Below the pieces are notes generated by a model that searched no databases, was not told the DNA's origin, and was given only the letters and a program-made list of their open reading frames with translations. From assembly GCF_003751505.1 (NCBI RefSeq), contig NZ_RJVB01000009.1, forward strand, positions 208,943-272,942: a stretch of DNA of 64,000 nt. Reading direction: 5' to 3'. Each line of letters starts with the position of its first letter. Positions within the stretch are counted from its first letter, which is position 1. The stretch comes from Erwinia sp. JUb26. GTDB taxonomy: Bacteria > Pseudomonadota > Gammaproteobacteria > Enterobacterales > Enterobacteriaceae. A program made the position numbers and the translations under genes. Shown one piece after another: positions 35,348 to 47,841 of this stretch.

Positions 35348-36400
35348 ATGATGAGAAAGATTGACTGCAGGGAAGCGTATACGCTTTGCGGTGTTTTATT
35401 GTGCTCAGTGCCCGCGGTCGCGGTGCAGGCCGCAGTCCCGATTGCGGAAAAGGAAGCAGCTTCATACGATTACCACAGCGATCCGCTCGATCCCTCGGCT
35501 GCCACACTTGCAGCTAAAGAGCGCGCACCGGATCTCTTCGGTGAAACAACCGGCCCTCTGCCCTTCTTTGGGAAAGAAATTCGTCAGCGCGGCTACGATC
35601 TACCGGATCCTTATGGTATTGGCTACACCCATATGGATATCCATCAGAATATTAACGTGAAGAGTATCAATTTCTCCAATCTGAAAATTCCGAGCCTGTT
35701 CCCCGGGATGGATCCCATTCCCGTCGATAATATGTTTAATATCCTCGTCGGCCACACCCGGGAGAAAAGCAAAACCGATACGGCAAGGCTGGATACCTGG
35801 TTATTTCCGTTTATGAACGTCTACGGCATTGTCGGGCATACTAAAGGACGTTCCGTTTCCAGCGTCAGCGCCTGTGTTACAGGGGGAGAGTGTCCATCAG
35901 AGCTCAAAGACCTGGATTTTACGCTGAAGTTTAAAGGAACAACCTGGGGCGGCGGCACCACGCTGGCCTACGGCTATCACGACTGGTTCAGCACCCTGGA
36001 TTTCAACTATACCGTCACCCACTTTGATGTGCTGGACGGGAGTATCTCCGCATATACCTTCACCCCGCGCGTCGGCTATCGTTTTACCGTTCCCGGCGTA
36101 GAGCGATTCTCAATCCCGGTATCCCATGCCAGCCTGTGGGTCGGCACGATGTATCAGGATGTCGATCAGGATTTCAAAGGCAATATCAGCGATCTGCATA
36201 TGCCCGGCGAGCTCAGCAGCCTGGTGGACTTTGTTAACGCGGATAAGCAGGGGCGTTTCCGGGTGAAGCAGCACCTGAAATCACCGTGGAATATCCTGGT
36301 CGGCGGCCAGTATGAGCTGACCCGCAACTTTAACGTCACCTCCGAAGTGGGTTTTTCCAACCGTAACAGTTTTATGGTCGGTGGAGAGTTTCGCTTCTAA
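35348..36400 (+). CDS. Predicted outer membrane beta-barrel protein, unknown function
   Basis: 350 residues with a signal peptide ending near AVAVQAA (about residue 29). The mature part opens with a soluble stretch (GPLPFFGKEIRQRGYDLPDPYGIGYTHMDI). After that it shows repeated alternating aromatic/polar strands and ends in GGEFRF; a terminal phenylalanine is typical of Bam-inserted barrels. I do not recognise a characterised family. It is first of three tightly packed envelope genes: the next start is 2 bp after its stop. Confidence 0.7.
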   Translation: MMRKIDCREAYTLCGVLLCSVPAVAVQAAVPIAEKEAASYDYHSDPLDPSAATLAAKERAPDLFGETTGPLPFFGKEIRQRGYDLPDPYGIGYTHMDIHQNINVKSINFSNLKIPSLFPGMDPIPVDNMFNILVGHTREKSKTDTARLDTWLFPFMNVYGIVGHTKGRSVSSVSACVTGGECPSELKDLDFTLKFKGTTWGGGTTLAYGYHDWFSTLDFNYTVTHFDVLDGSISAYTFTPRVGYRFTVPGVERFSIPVSHASLWVGTMYQDVDQDFKGNISDLHMPGELSSLVDFVNADKQGRFRVKQHLKSPWNILVGGQYELTRNFNVTSEVGFSNRNSFMVGGEFRF

Positions 36401-36402
36401 AC

Positions 36403-37539
36403 ATGCGGTTAAATATCTCCTTTCTCTGTGGCCTGCTGACCGTCTCGATGATGAGCCAGGCCACCGTTATTACCAGCCGTAACGCTATCGATCGCTTTCT
36501 GAATAAATTAGGTGCGGACGGCAAAGCCGATACGCGTAAAACGATTGACTGGGGAGTGGTTCCCGGCCCTTTCTATACGCCTGAGCTTGGCGTCGGGGTC
36601 GGCGTGGCGGCGGTCGGGCTTTATCGACCGGATGAGCATCAGCGTCATACGCCGCTCTCCTCGCTCTCTTTCACCGGGTTTGCCAGTTCAACCGGAGCAT
36701 TCGGCGTCGGCTACGAAAACTACACGTTTATGGCTGACGATCGCTGGCGCTTTTATCTGTCCGGCGATCTCAGCCGGCGTCCGCTGCACTACTGGGGCGA
36801 GGGTTTTCGCGCCGGGCGGGGGCAGCGCGGCAAACAGTCCTACGACTCAGCTAAATTCAGCGGCGTGCCGCGAATACTCTACCAGTTGGCGGACCATACC
36901 TATGCCGGATTAGGCTGGTCCTTCTCCTATGAGGGAGCCTCATCCTTACAGCACAAAGCCAGCGGCAGTTTTTACCAGCAGAATGAGCCACGCCATATCT
37001 TCAGCTCGGGTGCCAGCGCGTTATTCAGCTACGATTCGCGCGATTTTGTCGCAAATCCGTCGCGAGGACAGGTACTGAATCTTTCCTGGACGCGGTATAC
37101 CTCAGCGTTTGCCAGCAATAATCGCTTCGATGCTTTTGATGCGCAGTATGATTATTACCATGCCGTTAACGATACCAGCCTCGTGGCCTGGGAAGTCTAC
37201 AGCCGCTTTACCAACGGGCAGGTTCCGTGGACCATGCAATCGCTGCTGGGTGACAGCCACCACCTGCGCGGCTACTACGAAGGACGATACCGTGACCGCA
37301 ATATGCTGACCAGCCAGCTGGAGTGGCGCAAGAAGCTCAGCTGGCGTCACGGCGTGGTGGCATGGGTGGGCGCCGGAAATATGTCGGACAGGCCGAGTGA
37401 AATTCTTGACGGGCACTGGCTGCCGTCGGTTGGCGCCGGATATCGCTTCGAATTTAAGAAGAACATGAATATCCGCATGGATTACGGCCTTGGTCAGCAT
37501 AGCTCCGGCTTTTACTTCCAGGTCGGGGAGGCGTTTTGA
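36403..37539 (+). CDS. Omp85/BamA-TamA type surface-antigen barrel without POTRA domains
   Basis: 378 residues with a signal peptide. The sequence is essentially all C-terminal Omp85 (D15 surface antigen) barrel. The loop-6 signature appears as HHLRGYYEGRYRDRNM, and the protein ends in FYFQVGEAF. No POTRA repeat is present before the barrel, unlike BamA or TamA. It is translated from an ATG 2 bp after the preceding stop, and its stop overlaps the next start. It could secrete or anchor the product of a neighbour; no substrate is evident. Confidence 0.82.
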   Translation: MRLNISFLCGLLTVSMMSQATVITSRNAIDRFLNKLGADGKADTRKTIDWGVVPGPFYTPELGVGVGVAAVGLYRPDEHQRHTPLSSLSFTGFASSTGAFGVGYENYTFMADDRWRFYLSGDLSRRPLHYWGEGFRAGRGQRGKQSYDSAKFSGVPRILYQLADHTYAGLGWSFSYEGASSLQHKASGSFYQQNEPRHIFSSGASALFSYDSRDFVANPSRGQVLNLSWTRYTSAFASNNRFDAFDAQYDYYHAVNDTSLVAWEVYSRFTNGQVPWTMQSLLGDSHHLRGYYEGRYRDRNMLTSQLEWRKKLSWRHGVVAWVGAGNMSDRPSEILDGHWLPSVGAGYRFEFKKNMNIRMDYGLGQHSSGFYFQVGEAF

Positions 37540-38693
37540 GATTTTGGCTGTGTCGCCTGCTGCTGCTGTTACCCGCGCTTCTCCTCGTAAACTGCCAGGC
37601 TCAACACTTTAACGCTGCCAGCCCCGCTCTGGCCGATCTCACCCTCCCGGCTGGCCAGTCACCGCAGGTATGGCCGGTGCCTCGTCCCCTGCCGCAGCCA
37701 AACGGCCTGCGCCCCTGCTGTGCCTTCGGCTATAACCTGAAGGCTAAGCTGTTCGGCATGCCGGTCCCGTGGTATCAGCTGGATAATGTGGTGGCCCCGG
37801 CGCAAACCGGGCAGCACCACTTCAACCCGCTTTTTCTGGATACGCTCAGTACGCTGATTGGACTGAACAGCGAGCATAACGGTCTGGTTTATACCCGTCG
37901 GGGCGGTTTTATCGATCTGGCACACCTGCGCGACAGCGCCGATAACACCCTGTGGCTGTTCAGCCATATCTGGTCGCGAATGGGCCAGGCAACCACGCTA
38001 AAGCTTGACGATGAACTGGGCCAGCGTGAGATACGCCTGTTCTCCTATACGCCACCCGCCAGCGCTACCGACCGCTATCGGCTGGCGGTTTATCTGGCCG
38101 CGCATCTGGCCTTTGAACTTGCCGCCTGGCATGAGGTGGCGCAGTGGTATGGATTTGAATCGGTACCCGGTTTTTCCGAAGGCGTTTCGGCCTTTTCGCC
38201 GGAGGATCTCTACTCCAATCTGCTCGGTACCCGCGTGGCAATCGACTTAATCAACGCCGGGCGTGTTGCCACCCTGCCGCACTATCAGCAGGCGATGAGT
38301 GAGGCGATCCCACAGGCACTGGCCCAGCTGCAGGCAGAATCCCCGGACGGGACGCGCTTCCACTTTGATATGCTCGATCGTCTGTGGTGGAACAGCGGCT
38401 GCCGCCTGCCGGATAAGTTCCTGCTCCGCTACCGCAATTACGACGTCAGCGAGCGGCGCTGGCCTTCGCGTCCGCCGGAAGGGGTTTCAGCGCTGCGGCT
38501 GACGCTGCCCGAGCGTTTTCAGGGCGTGGCGCTGGCCCATTTCGGCCGCCTGGAAATTTTACCCGGGCACGCTATGGCCAGCCTGCCCGTTCCGGCTTCG
38601 CGCTACGTTTTTGCCGATTTCCCCGCGTTGGCGCAGCAGGCTAAGCGTGCCGATCTACAGCATCTGGCGGGCTTACGCTATCGCTGCAACTGA
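37536..38693 (+). CDS. DUF4056-like exported protein (possible lipoprotein)
   Basis: 385 residues from a TTG at 37536 with GGGGAGG 4 bp upstream, overlapping the previous stop. The N-terminus is a long hydrophobic signal, LLLLLPALLLVNC. Cys20 could be lipidated, although Asn at -1 is unusual. The stretch HEVAQWYGFESVPGFSEGVSAFSPEDLYSNLLGTR is the conserved core I associate with DUF4056, from memory. Function unknown. The tight coupling to two barrel genes suggests work in the periplasm or outer membrane. Confidence 0.7.
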   Translation: MRFWLCRLLLLLPALLLVNCQAQHFNAASPALADLTLPAGQSPQVWPVPRPLPQPNGLRPCCAFGYNLKAKLFGMPVPWYQLDNVVAPAQTGQHHFNPLFLDTLSTLIGLNSEHNGLVYTRRGGFIDLAHLRDSADNTLWLFSHIWSRMGQATTLKLDDELGQREIRLFSYTPPASATDRYRLAVYLAAHLAFELAAWHEVAQWYGFESVPGFSEGVSAFSPEDLYSNLLGTRVAIDLINAGRVATLPHYQQAMSEAIPQALAQLQAESPDGTRFHFDMLDRLWWNSGCRLPDKFLLRYRNYDVSERRWPSRPPEGVSALRLTLPERFQGVALAHFGRLEILPGHAMASLPVPASRYVFADFPALAQQAKRADLQHLAGLRYRCN

Positions 38694-39106
38694 GCAAAAT
38701 CTCCTCTCCCCAATCCGATGAACCATAACAAAAAGTTATCTTTCCTCACCATCCTTCATTCCGTAAAGCCGGCCTTTTTCTTCAGCCCCGCTCTCTTTTT
38801 CTTGAGCCAGTGGCAGGCAAACGTTTAGCTGCTGACTTAAACAGCACAATCGGTAAAAACGGAAAGTTCCCTTACTGAATGACTATTAATGTGATATTCA
38901 TCACACTTTAACTGATTTGAAATGAAACAGAATTTGACAAGTGTGAGCAATCTCTATTTCCTTAGAACCCGATAGCGGCACACTGCCGCAACATAACTGA
39001 CGGGTGCTTTCGTCAACGATATCAGCGCCCGATTGTGTGCCTTTAATAACCCAACCTGACCCTCGCGCTGGCTGCTGAGGATGGTCTCTGAGCATGTGGT
39101 AATATA
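38694..39106. other. tsx upstream region
   Basis: About 410 bp. It contains a perfect CRP half-site pair (listed separately) and TTGACA (38934-38939) without a well-placed -10. The 5' part (38700-38880) shows nothing recognisable. Confidence 0.45.
38890..38905 (+). promoter_or_regulatory. CRP-binding site upstream of tsx
   Basis: TGTGA-TATTCA-TCACA is a perfect match to both CRP half sites at the standard 6-bp spacing. In E. coli tsx is controlled by CRP together with CytR. A TTGACA hexamer follows 28 bp downstream. Confidence 0.8.
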
Positions 39107-39973
39107 ATGAAATATAAAATTATGATGGCTGGCGCGCTGGCAGCGTTGTCTTATACCAACGTCTCTTTCGCAGAGTCGGGCAGCCCTGAATACGTTTCCG
39201 ACTGGTGGCACCAGAGCGTCAACGTTGTCGGAAGCTACCACACCCGCTTCGGACCGCAGCTGAACAACGATGTTTACCTGGAATATGAAGCCTTCGCGAA
39301 AAAAGACTGGTTTGATTTCTACGGCTACATCGATGTGCCTAAATTCTTCGGCGTGGGCAACGGCAACGATAAAGGCGCCTGGGATAACGGTTCCCCGTTC
39401 TTTATGGAAATTGAGCCGCGCTTCTCAATCGATAAGCTTACCGGCGTGAACCTGGGCTTTGGTCCATTCAAAGAGTGGTATTTCGCGAACAACTATATCT
39501 ACGATATGGGCGACAACCGCGCTAACCGCCAGAACACCTGGTATATGGGTCTGGGTACCGACATCGATACGCATTCGGACGTTGGCCTGTCACTGAACGT
39601 CTACGCGAAATATCAGTGGGCGAACTACGGTGCCGCTAACGAAAACGAGTGGGATGGCTATCGCTTCAAGGTGAAATACTTTGTCCCGCTGACCAGCCTG
39701 TGGGGCGGTAACCTGAGCTATATCGGCTTCACCAACTTCGACTGGGGTTCCGATCTGGGCGACAATTCCGCCCCTGCGCGTACCAGCAACTCCATCGCAT
39801 CCAGCCATATCCTGTCACTGGGTTACGATCACTGGCATTACTCGTTCGTGGCGCGTTACTTCCACAACGGCGGCCAGTGGAACGATGGCACCGAGCTGAA
39901 CTTCGGCAACGGTCCGTTCCACGTCAAATCTAACGGCTTTGGCTACTATCTGGTTGTAGGTTACAACTTCTGA
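39107..39973 (+). CDS. tsx: Nucleoside-specific outer membrane channel Tsx
   Basis: 288-residue outer membrane barrel for diffusion of nucleosides and deoxynucleosides. The signal peptide ends near NVSFAES. The mature start [23 protein letters not shown], the [21 protein letters not shown] region and the terminal phenylalanine (VVGYNF) match E. coli Tsx. A CRP site lies upstream and a strong terminator downstream. In E. coli tsx maps elsewhere, so its place beside ygaC is a local arrangement. Confidence 0.95.
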   Translation: MKYKIMMAGALAALSYTNVSFAESGSPEYVSDWWHQSVNVVGSYHTRFGPQLNNDVYLEYEAFAKKDWFDFYGYIDVPKFFGVGNGNDKGAWDNGSPFFMEIEPRFSIDKLTGVNLGFGPFKEWYFANNYIYDMGDNRANRQNTWYMGLGTDIDTHSDVGLSLNVYAKYQWANYGAANENEWDGYRFKVKYFVPLTSLWGGNLSYIGFTNFDWGSDLGDNSAPARTSNSIASSHILSLGYDHWHYSFVARYFHNGGQWNDGTELNFGNGPFHVKSNGFGYYLVVGYNF

Positions 39974-39999
39974 TTGTGATCGTTACCTGCTGAATTCTG

Positions 40000-40025
40000 A
40001 ATGCGCCTGCGGGCGCATTTTTTTT
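40000..40025 (+). terminator. Intrinsic terminator after tsx
   Basis: AATGCGCC (40000-40007), loop TGCG and GGCGCATT (40012-40019) form an 8-bp stem followed by a run of T residues to 40025. Confidence 0.92.
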
Positions 40026-40054
40026 GCGCGCGGCAACAGCATCCGGCGGTAAAA

Positions 40055-40390
40055 TCAGTCAAACATACGTTCCAGATAGCGTTCCAGCGCGGCGCGCGAG
40101 CTAAAGCCGTAAGGAATGCCATAATGATCGTTCGAATCCCCAACCAGATACATCGGGAAGCGGACATAGTGTTCACAGGTTTTAATATCTGAAGCCGGTA
40201 CCGCAATGGCCTGGCTCCTCTCTTTCAGTGTCGGATGGATCACCAGCGCCGTACGACCCAATCGCGCCTCACGATTAACATAGACGTAGTCTTCACCCCG
40301 ACTGTAACCGTAGCTTTTAGCGGTAACCGTATCCATCTCAAATCCCGCCTTTTCCAGTACGCGAGCTACCTCATCAGGTCGTAAATACAT
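40055..40390 (-). CDS. ygaC: YgaC family protein (DUF2002)
   Basis: 111-residue cytoplasmic protein of unknown function. [17 protein letters not shown], the [24 protein letters not shown] core and the [18 protein letters not shown] end are nearly those of E. coli YgaC, which is Fur-regulated there. I could not find a clear Fur box in the short upstream gap. It is divergent from ygaM, as in E. coli, and marks the return to conserved order. Confidence 0.94.
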   Translation of the reverse strand: MYLRPDEVARVLEKAGFEMDTVTAKSYGYSRGEDYVYVNREARLGRTALVIHPTLKERSQAIAVPASDIKTCEHYVRFPMYLVGDSNDHYGIPYGFSSRAALERYLERMFD

Positions 40391-40539
40391 GCTTTTTCCT
40401 CTGTGTCTGCAAACCCCGCAACCTTACATCAGGCCACATAGTCAGTGCTTTCGGAATAATCCAAAACGCAGGTTTTCAACGTTACGGTTTTTAAGCCTGT
40501 CCTATACTTAATAGTACATTTCAAAACCAGGGAGCAAAA

Positions 40540-40863
40540 ATGTTCAACCGGACAGCGAAAAATAACGATATTGACCTGAGCGAGGATGTCTCACTGCTGG
40601 CAGATACACTGGATGACTTGCTGAAATCCTACGGCAGTAAAGCGAAGGATGATGTGGAAGGTGCCAAAAATCGTGCAGAAACGCTGCTAAAAGAGACCCG
40701 TGCCAAACTGCAGGGCCACAATCGGGTGACTCAGGCGGCAAGGGATGCTGGCGCTCAGGTGCGCACTTACGTACGTGATAAGCCCTGGCACGGCGTAGGC
40801 ATCGGTACCGCTCTCGGTATACTCATCGGCGCATTAATCACCACTAGCACAACCCGCCGTTAG
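40540..40863 (+). CDS. ygaM: DUF883 family inner-membrane-anchored protein YgaM
   Basis: 107 residues of the ElaB/YgaM/YqjD family. A long amphipathic helix (about 10-75) is followed by the conserved YVRDKPWHGVGIGTALGILIGALIT membrane anchor and a basic end (TTRR). Relatives bind ribosomes in stationary phase. The promoter has TATACT at 40503-40508 in a CTATACTT context of sigma-S type, fitting the family's growth-phase control. Confidence 0.92.
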   Translation: MFNRTAKNNDIDLSEDVSLLADTLDDLLKSYGSKAKDDVEGAKNRAETLLKETRAKLQGHNRVTQAARDAGAQVRTYVRDKPWHGVGIGTALGILIGALITTSTTRR

Positions 40864-40882
40864 TACCGTTTATTTTTTGAAC

Positions 40883-40917
40883 AAATGCTCGCCTTCACAG
40901 TGCGGGCATTTTTTTTA
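40883..40917 (+). terminator. Intrinsic terminator after ygaM
   Basis: AAATGCTCGC (40883-40892) pairs with GCGGGCATTT (40902-40911), with one G-T pair, and is followed by a T run to 40917. Confidence 0.85.
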
Positions 40918-40975
40918 TTGGCACAAAACCTTGTGGCACAAGGCTTGTGAGCGGGGTGACTAAATAAATACGCTT

Positions 40976-41022
40976 TTCCTATATCTTGTGTGGTTGCTTT
41001 TTGGAGCCACTATATCTAGTAT
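40976..41022 (+). promoter_or_regulatory. nrdHIEF promoter with two NrdR boxes
   Basis: Two NrdR-type boxes, centred on CTATATCTTGTGT (40976-40991) and CACTATATCTAGTAT (41007-41022), start 31 bp apart, three helical turns. A possible promoter TTGCTT (40994-40999) with TAGTAT (41017-41022) at 17-bp spacing places the second box over the -10, consistent with repression by NrdR when nucleotides are plentiful. Confidence 0.75.
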
Positions 41023-41129
41023 TCACTTCATCAAGACCACGCAACATGGTGTGGCAGTGGCGGCGCGAGTCGGGCAGTAATTACCGCGCCAGATACTCAG
41101 TTAACCAGCCCGCAAGGTGAATACGAATC

Positions 41130-41372
41130 ATGCGCATTATTATTTACACTAAAAATAATTGTGTCCAGTGCAACGCGACAAAAAATGCGATGGATAAGAA
41201 AGGGATCGACTATCAGCTGATTAACCTTGATAGCGAACCTGCTCACGTAGAAACACTGAAATCTCTTGGATATCGTCAGGTCCCGGTCGTCATGGCCGAA
41301 CAGGATCACTGGAGCGGCTTCCGCCCGGATAAGATTCAGGCCCTGAGCCATCTGGCAGCCGTACGGGGTTAA
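41130..41372 (+). CDS. nrdH: Glutaredoxin-like protein NrdH
   Basis: 80-residue thioredoxin-fold hydrogen donor for the class Ib ribonucleotide reductase. The redox motif is CVQC at 11-14, and the specificity motif WSGFRPDKI near 61-69 is typical of NrdH rather than glutaredoxin. It is the first gene of nrdHIEF, 4 bp before nrdI. The upstream gap carries a pair of NrdR boxes. Confidence 0.96.
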   Translation: MRIIIYTKNNCVQCNATKNAMDKKGIDYQLINLDSEPAHVETLKSLGYRQVPVVMAEQDHWSGFRPDKIQALSHLAAVRG

Positions 41373-41376
41373 GGCG

Positions 41377-41759
41377 ATGACTACGCTGGTCTATTTTTCC
41401 AGCCAGTCGGAAAATACCCATCGCTTCATCACCCGCTTAAACCTGCCGGCGCGACGCATTCCGCTAGACAGCGCTCAGCGCCTGCAGGTAGACCAGCCTT
41501 ATATATTGATAGTGCCCAGCTACGGCGGCGGCACCAGTCATGGCGCGGTGCCTAAGCAGGTGATTCAATTTCTTAATGATACCAATAATCGTCAGCTTAT
41601 CCGCGGCGTGATTGCCGCTGGAAACCGTAATTTCGGTGAGGCCTACTGCCTCGCTGGCGACATTATTGCGCGTAAATGTCAGGTGCCGTACCTCTATCGC
41701 TTTGAGCTGATGGGCACCGCCGACGATATCGCTAACGTTTACAAGGGAGTAACCGAATT

Positions 41760-41787
<28 letters not shown>
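41377..41787 (+). CDS. nrdI: Flavodoxin-like protein NrdI
   Basis: 136-residue flavodoxin-fold protein that supplies the oxidant for assembling the dimanganese-tyrosyl cofactor of Nrd[15 protein letters not shown] forms the FMN phosphate loop, and [20 protein letters not shown] plus [14 protein letters not shown] are family signatures. Its 3' end overlaps nrdE by 28 bp. Confidence 0.96.
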
Positions 41788-44961
<3,174 letters not shown>

Positions 44962-45025
44962 TCGCTTCATCGGGGGATCCTTGCAGGGCCCCCGCTTATA
45001 ATAGTCCCCCACGAAATTAGTAATT

Positions 45026-45051
45026 AAAATCAGCCAATCGGCTGATTTTTT
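45026..45051 (+). terminator. Intrinsic terminator after nrdF
   Basis: AAAATCAGCC (45026-45035), loop AATC and GGCTGATTTT (45040-45049) form a 10-bp stem with T residues to 45051. Confidence 0.9.
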
Positions 45052-45352
45052 GCTTCCAATAATCGGCTCTCAGCCCTGCCTGATTATCCTTATATTTGCC
45101 CTATGAGGGTTCATATTTCCGCAACACAGGGATATTTCTTAGATAAATATTGTTTTTTTTCACCCATGCTCAATGCCGCGCAATCCCTTACCAGCACTGA
45201 CATTCTGTAACACTGGCATCTCTCCTGGCATTTTCAAATGCCGCCGCAAGGGTTGCCTCTCAGTCTCAGTGTGCTACGGTATATATCGCTAATAACTAAA
45301 CTGAAAGAAGAACCTCTATAAGAAAATTAATCAACCAGGAATTCATTAATGC
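45052..45352. promoter_or_regulatory. proVWX upstream regulatory region
   Basis: About 300 bp without a gene. A candidate promoter is TTGCCT (45253-45258) with TACGGT (45275-45280) at 16-bp spacing; the E. coli proU -10 is also poor (TAGGGT), which permits osmotic control. The flanks and the first codons of proV are AT-rich, as expected for H-NS silencing elements. This is support by analogy only. Confidence 0.4.
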
Positions 45353-46549
45353 ATGGCAATTAAATTAGAAGTTAAGAATTTATATAAAGTATTTGGGGAA
45401 CACCCCGAGCGGGCATTTAAGTATATTGATAAAGGGCTCAGCAAAGAGGCGATACTGGAAAAAACAGGACTGTCTCTTGGCGTTAAGGACGCCAGTCTGG
45501 CCATTGAAGAAGGCGAGATCTTCGTCATCATGGGGCTCTCCGGTTCCGGTAAGTCCACCATGGTTCGCCTTCTCAATCGTCTGATTGAACCCACCCGTGG
45601 CCAGGTGATTATTGACGGTGAAGATATTGCCAAAATATCTGACAGTGAATTACGCCAGGTACGCAGAAATAAGATCAGCATGGTATTCCAGTCATTCGCA
45701 TTGATGCCGCATATGACGGTATTAAATAATACCGCCTTCGGTATGGAATTAGCGGGAACGCCGCTACAGGAACGACAGGAAAAAGCGCTGGAAGCGCTGC
45801 GCCAGGTTGGTCTTGAAAATTATGCCCATTCTTATCCTGACGAACTTTCCGGCGGCATGCGTCAGCGTGTGGGATTAGCCCGCGCACTGGCGATTAATCC
45901 GGATATATTATTGATGGATGAAGCCTTCTCCGCACTCGATCCTCTGATCCGTACCGAAATGCAGGATGAGCTGGTAAAACTGCAATCGCGGCATCAGCGG
46001 ACCATTGTATTTATCTCTCACGATCTGGATGAAGCCATGCGTATTGGCGACCGTATTGCGATTATGCAAGGCGGTGAAGTGGTGCAGGTGGGTACACCGG
46101 ATGAAATCCTCAATAACCCGGCCAATGACTATGTCCGCACCTTCTTCCGCGGCGTAGATATCAGCCAGGTATTCAGCGCGAAGGATATTGCCCGCCGCAG
46201 CGCCGCAGCACTGATTCGTCAGGCTCCGGGCTTTGGCCCACGCTCGGCGATAAAGCTGCTGCAGGACAACGACCGCGAATACGGCTACGTGCTGGCGAAA
46301 GAAAAATTCGTCGGCGTGGTTTCCACCGATTCCCTGAAAGCGGCACTGGCCGCCGGAGAGGGGCTGAATCATGCGCTTCTGGAAAATCCTGCCCCCGTGC
46401 CGGGCGATACGTCGTTGAGCGATCTGCTGTCCCATGTGGCGCAGGCTCCCTGCGCGGTTCCCGTTACCGGCGAACAGGGTCAATACATCGGTATTATTTC
46501 CAAAGGCATGTTACTGCAGGCATTAGATCGTGATGGAGGCCAACCATGA
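45353..46549 (+). CDS. proV: Glycine betaine/proline ABC transporter, ATP-binding subunit
   Basis: 398-residue ATPase of the osmotically induced ProU importer. Walker A is GLSGSGKST (61-69), the signature [15 protein letters not shown] and Walker [14 protein letters not shown] follow, and the C-terminus has paired CBS domains (about 280-395) that sense ionic strength in this family. The stop overlaps the proW start (ATGA). Confidence 0.97.
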   Translation: MAIKLEVKNLYKVFGEHPERAFKYIDKGLSKEAILEKTGLSLGVKDASLAIEEGEIFVIMGLSGSGKSTMVRLLNRLIEPTRGQVIIDGEDIAKISDSELRQVRRNKISMVFQSFALMPHMTVLNNTAFGMELAGTPLQERQEKALEALRQVGLENYAHSYPDELSGGMRQRVGLARALAINPDILLMDEAFSALDPLIRTEMQDELVKLQSRHQRTIVFISHDLDEAMRIGDRIAIMQGGEVVQVGTPDEILNNPANDYVRTFFRGVDISQVFSAKDIARRSAAALIRQAPGFGPRSAIKLLQDNDREYGYVLAKEKFVGVVSTDSLKAALAAGEGLNHALLENPAPVPGDTSLSDLLSHVAQAPCAVPVTGEQGQYIGIISKGMLLQALDRDGGQP

Positions 46550-47775
46550 GCAAACAAACCAGCAATCCGTGGGATACCTCCACCAGCGCCGCTGACGGCG
46601 GCCAGACAGCAGCACCCGCCGACGGTGGTGCATCTTCCAACACCGCGACAACACCGTCTGACGGCGGCGCAGCCTCCGCCAGTAGCGATCCCTGGGGCAG
46701 CAGCGCATCGGCACCCGCCGATGGCGGCGCGGCTTCAGCCCCGACTGACGGCGGAGCCACCACCGGCGGTGACGCCTGGGGTACACCCGACGGCGGTCAC
46801 GCAGCGGCCAGCGGCGGCAGCGACTGGCTGAACAGCGCTCCGGCCCCGCAGGTGGAACACTTCAATATTCTCGACCCGTTTCACAAAACGCTGATCCCGC
46901 TGGACAGCTGGGTGACTTCCGGGATCGACTGGGTGGTCTCTCATTTCCGTCCGCTGTTCCAGGGGATCCGCCTGCCGGTGGACTATATTCTCAGCGGCTT
47001 TCAGCAGCTGCTGACCGGAATGCCCGCGCCGGTAGCTATCGTGCTGTTTGCGCTTATTGCCTGGCAGATGTCAGGGCTGGGAATGGGGATCGCCACGCTG
47101 GTCTCGCTGGTCGCCATCGGTGCCATCGGTGCCTGGTCGCAGGCGATGGTCACCCTGGCGCTGGTGCTGACCGCCCTGCTGTTCTGTATCGTCATCGGAT
47201 TGCCTTTAGGCATCTGGCTGGCGCGCAGCGAGCGAGCGGCAAAAATTATCCGCCCGCTGCTGGATGCCATGCAGACCACTCCCGCGTTCGTTTATCTGGT
47301 GCCGATTGTCATGCTGTTTGGTATCGGTAACGTGCCGGGCGTAGTGGTGACGATTATCTTCGCTCTGCCGCCGATTGTTCGTCTGACTATTCTCGGCATC
47401 AAGCAGGTGCCCGCCGATCTGATCGAGGCGTCGGAATCGTTCGGTGCCAGTCCGCGCCAGATGCTGTTCAAGGTACAGCTGCCGCTGGCGATGCCGACCA
47501 TTATGGCCGGGGTGAACCAGACGCTGATGCTGGCCCTGTCGATGGTGGTTATCGCGTCAATGATTGCCGTTGGTGGTCTGGGCCAGATGGTTCTGCGCGG
47601 CATTGGCCGACTCGATATGGGTCTGGCTACCGTGGGCGGCGTCGGCATCGTGATTCTGGCGATTATCCTCGACCGTCTGACCCAGTCGCTGGGCCGTGAC
47701 GTTCGCAGCCGCGGTAACCGTCGCTGGTACGCCACCGGGCCACTGGGTCTGCTGACCCGTCCGTTTATTAAATAA
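46546..47775 (+). CDS. proW: Glycine betaine/proline ABC transporter, permease (extended N-tail)
   Basis: Membrane subunit of ProU. From [20 protein letters not shown] (residue 103) onward it is nearly identical to E. coli ProW, with the EAA loop as [17 protein letters not shown]. The N-terminal tail before that point is about 102 residues against about 47 in E. coli. It consists of alanine/serine-rich units with six DGG motifs and three PWD/PWG/AWG motifs, so the total is 409 against 354 residues. The tail is likely unstructured and periplasmic; its expansion is unusual. Confidence 0.96.
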   Translation: MSKQTSNPWDTSTSAADGGQTAAPADGGASSNTATTPSDGGAASASSDPWGSSASAPADGGAASAPTDGGATTGGDAWGTPDGGHAAASGGSDWLNSAPAPQVEHFNILDPFHKTLIPLDSWVTSGIDWVVSHFRPLFQGIRLPVDYILSGFQQLLTGMPAPVAIVLFALIAWQMSGLGMGIATLVSLVAIGAIGAWSQAMVTLALVLTALLFCIVIGLPLGIWLARSERAAKIIRPLLDAMQTTPAFVYLVPIVMLFGIGNVPGVVVTIIFALPPIVRLTILGIKQVPADLIEASESFGASPRQMLFKVQLPLAMPTIMAGVNQTLMLALSMVVIASMIAVGGLGQMVLRGIGRLDMGLATVGGVGIVILAIILDRLTQSLGRDVRSRGNRRWYATGPLGLLTRPFIK

Positions 47776-47841
47776 GCTTTCGGCGGTGCGAAATCGTGCC
47801 GCCGCTCACCTCCACACAATTAATGACAACCAGGAGCTACT

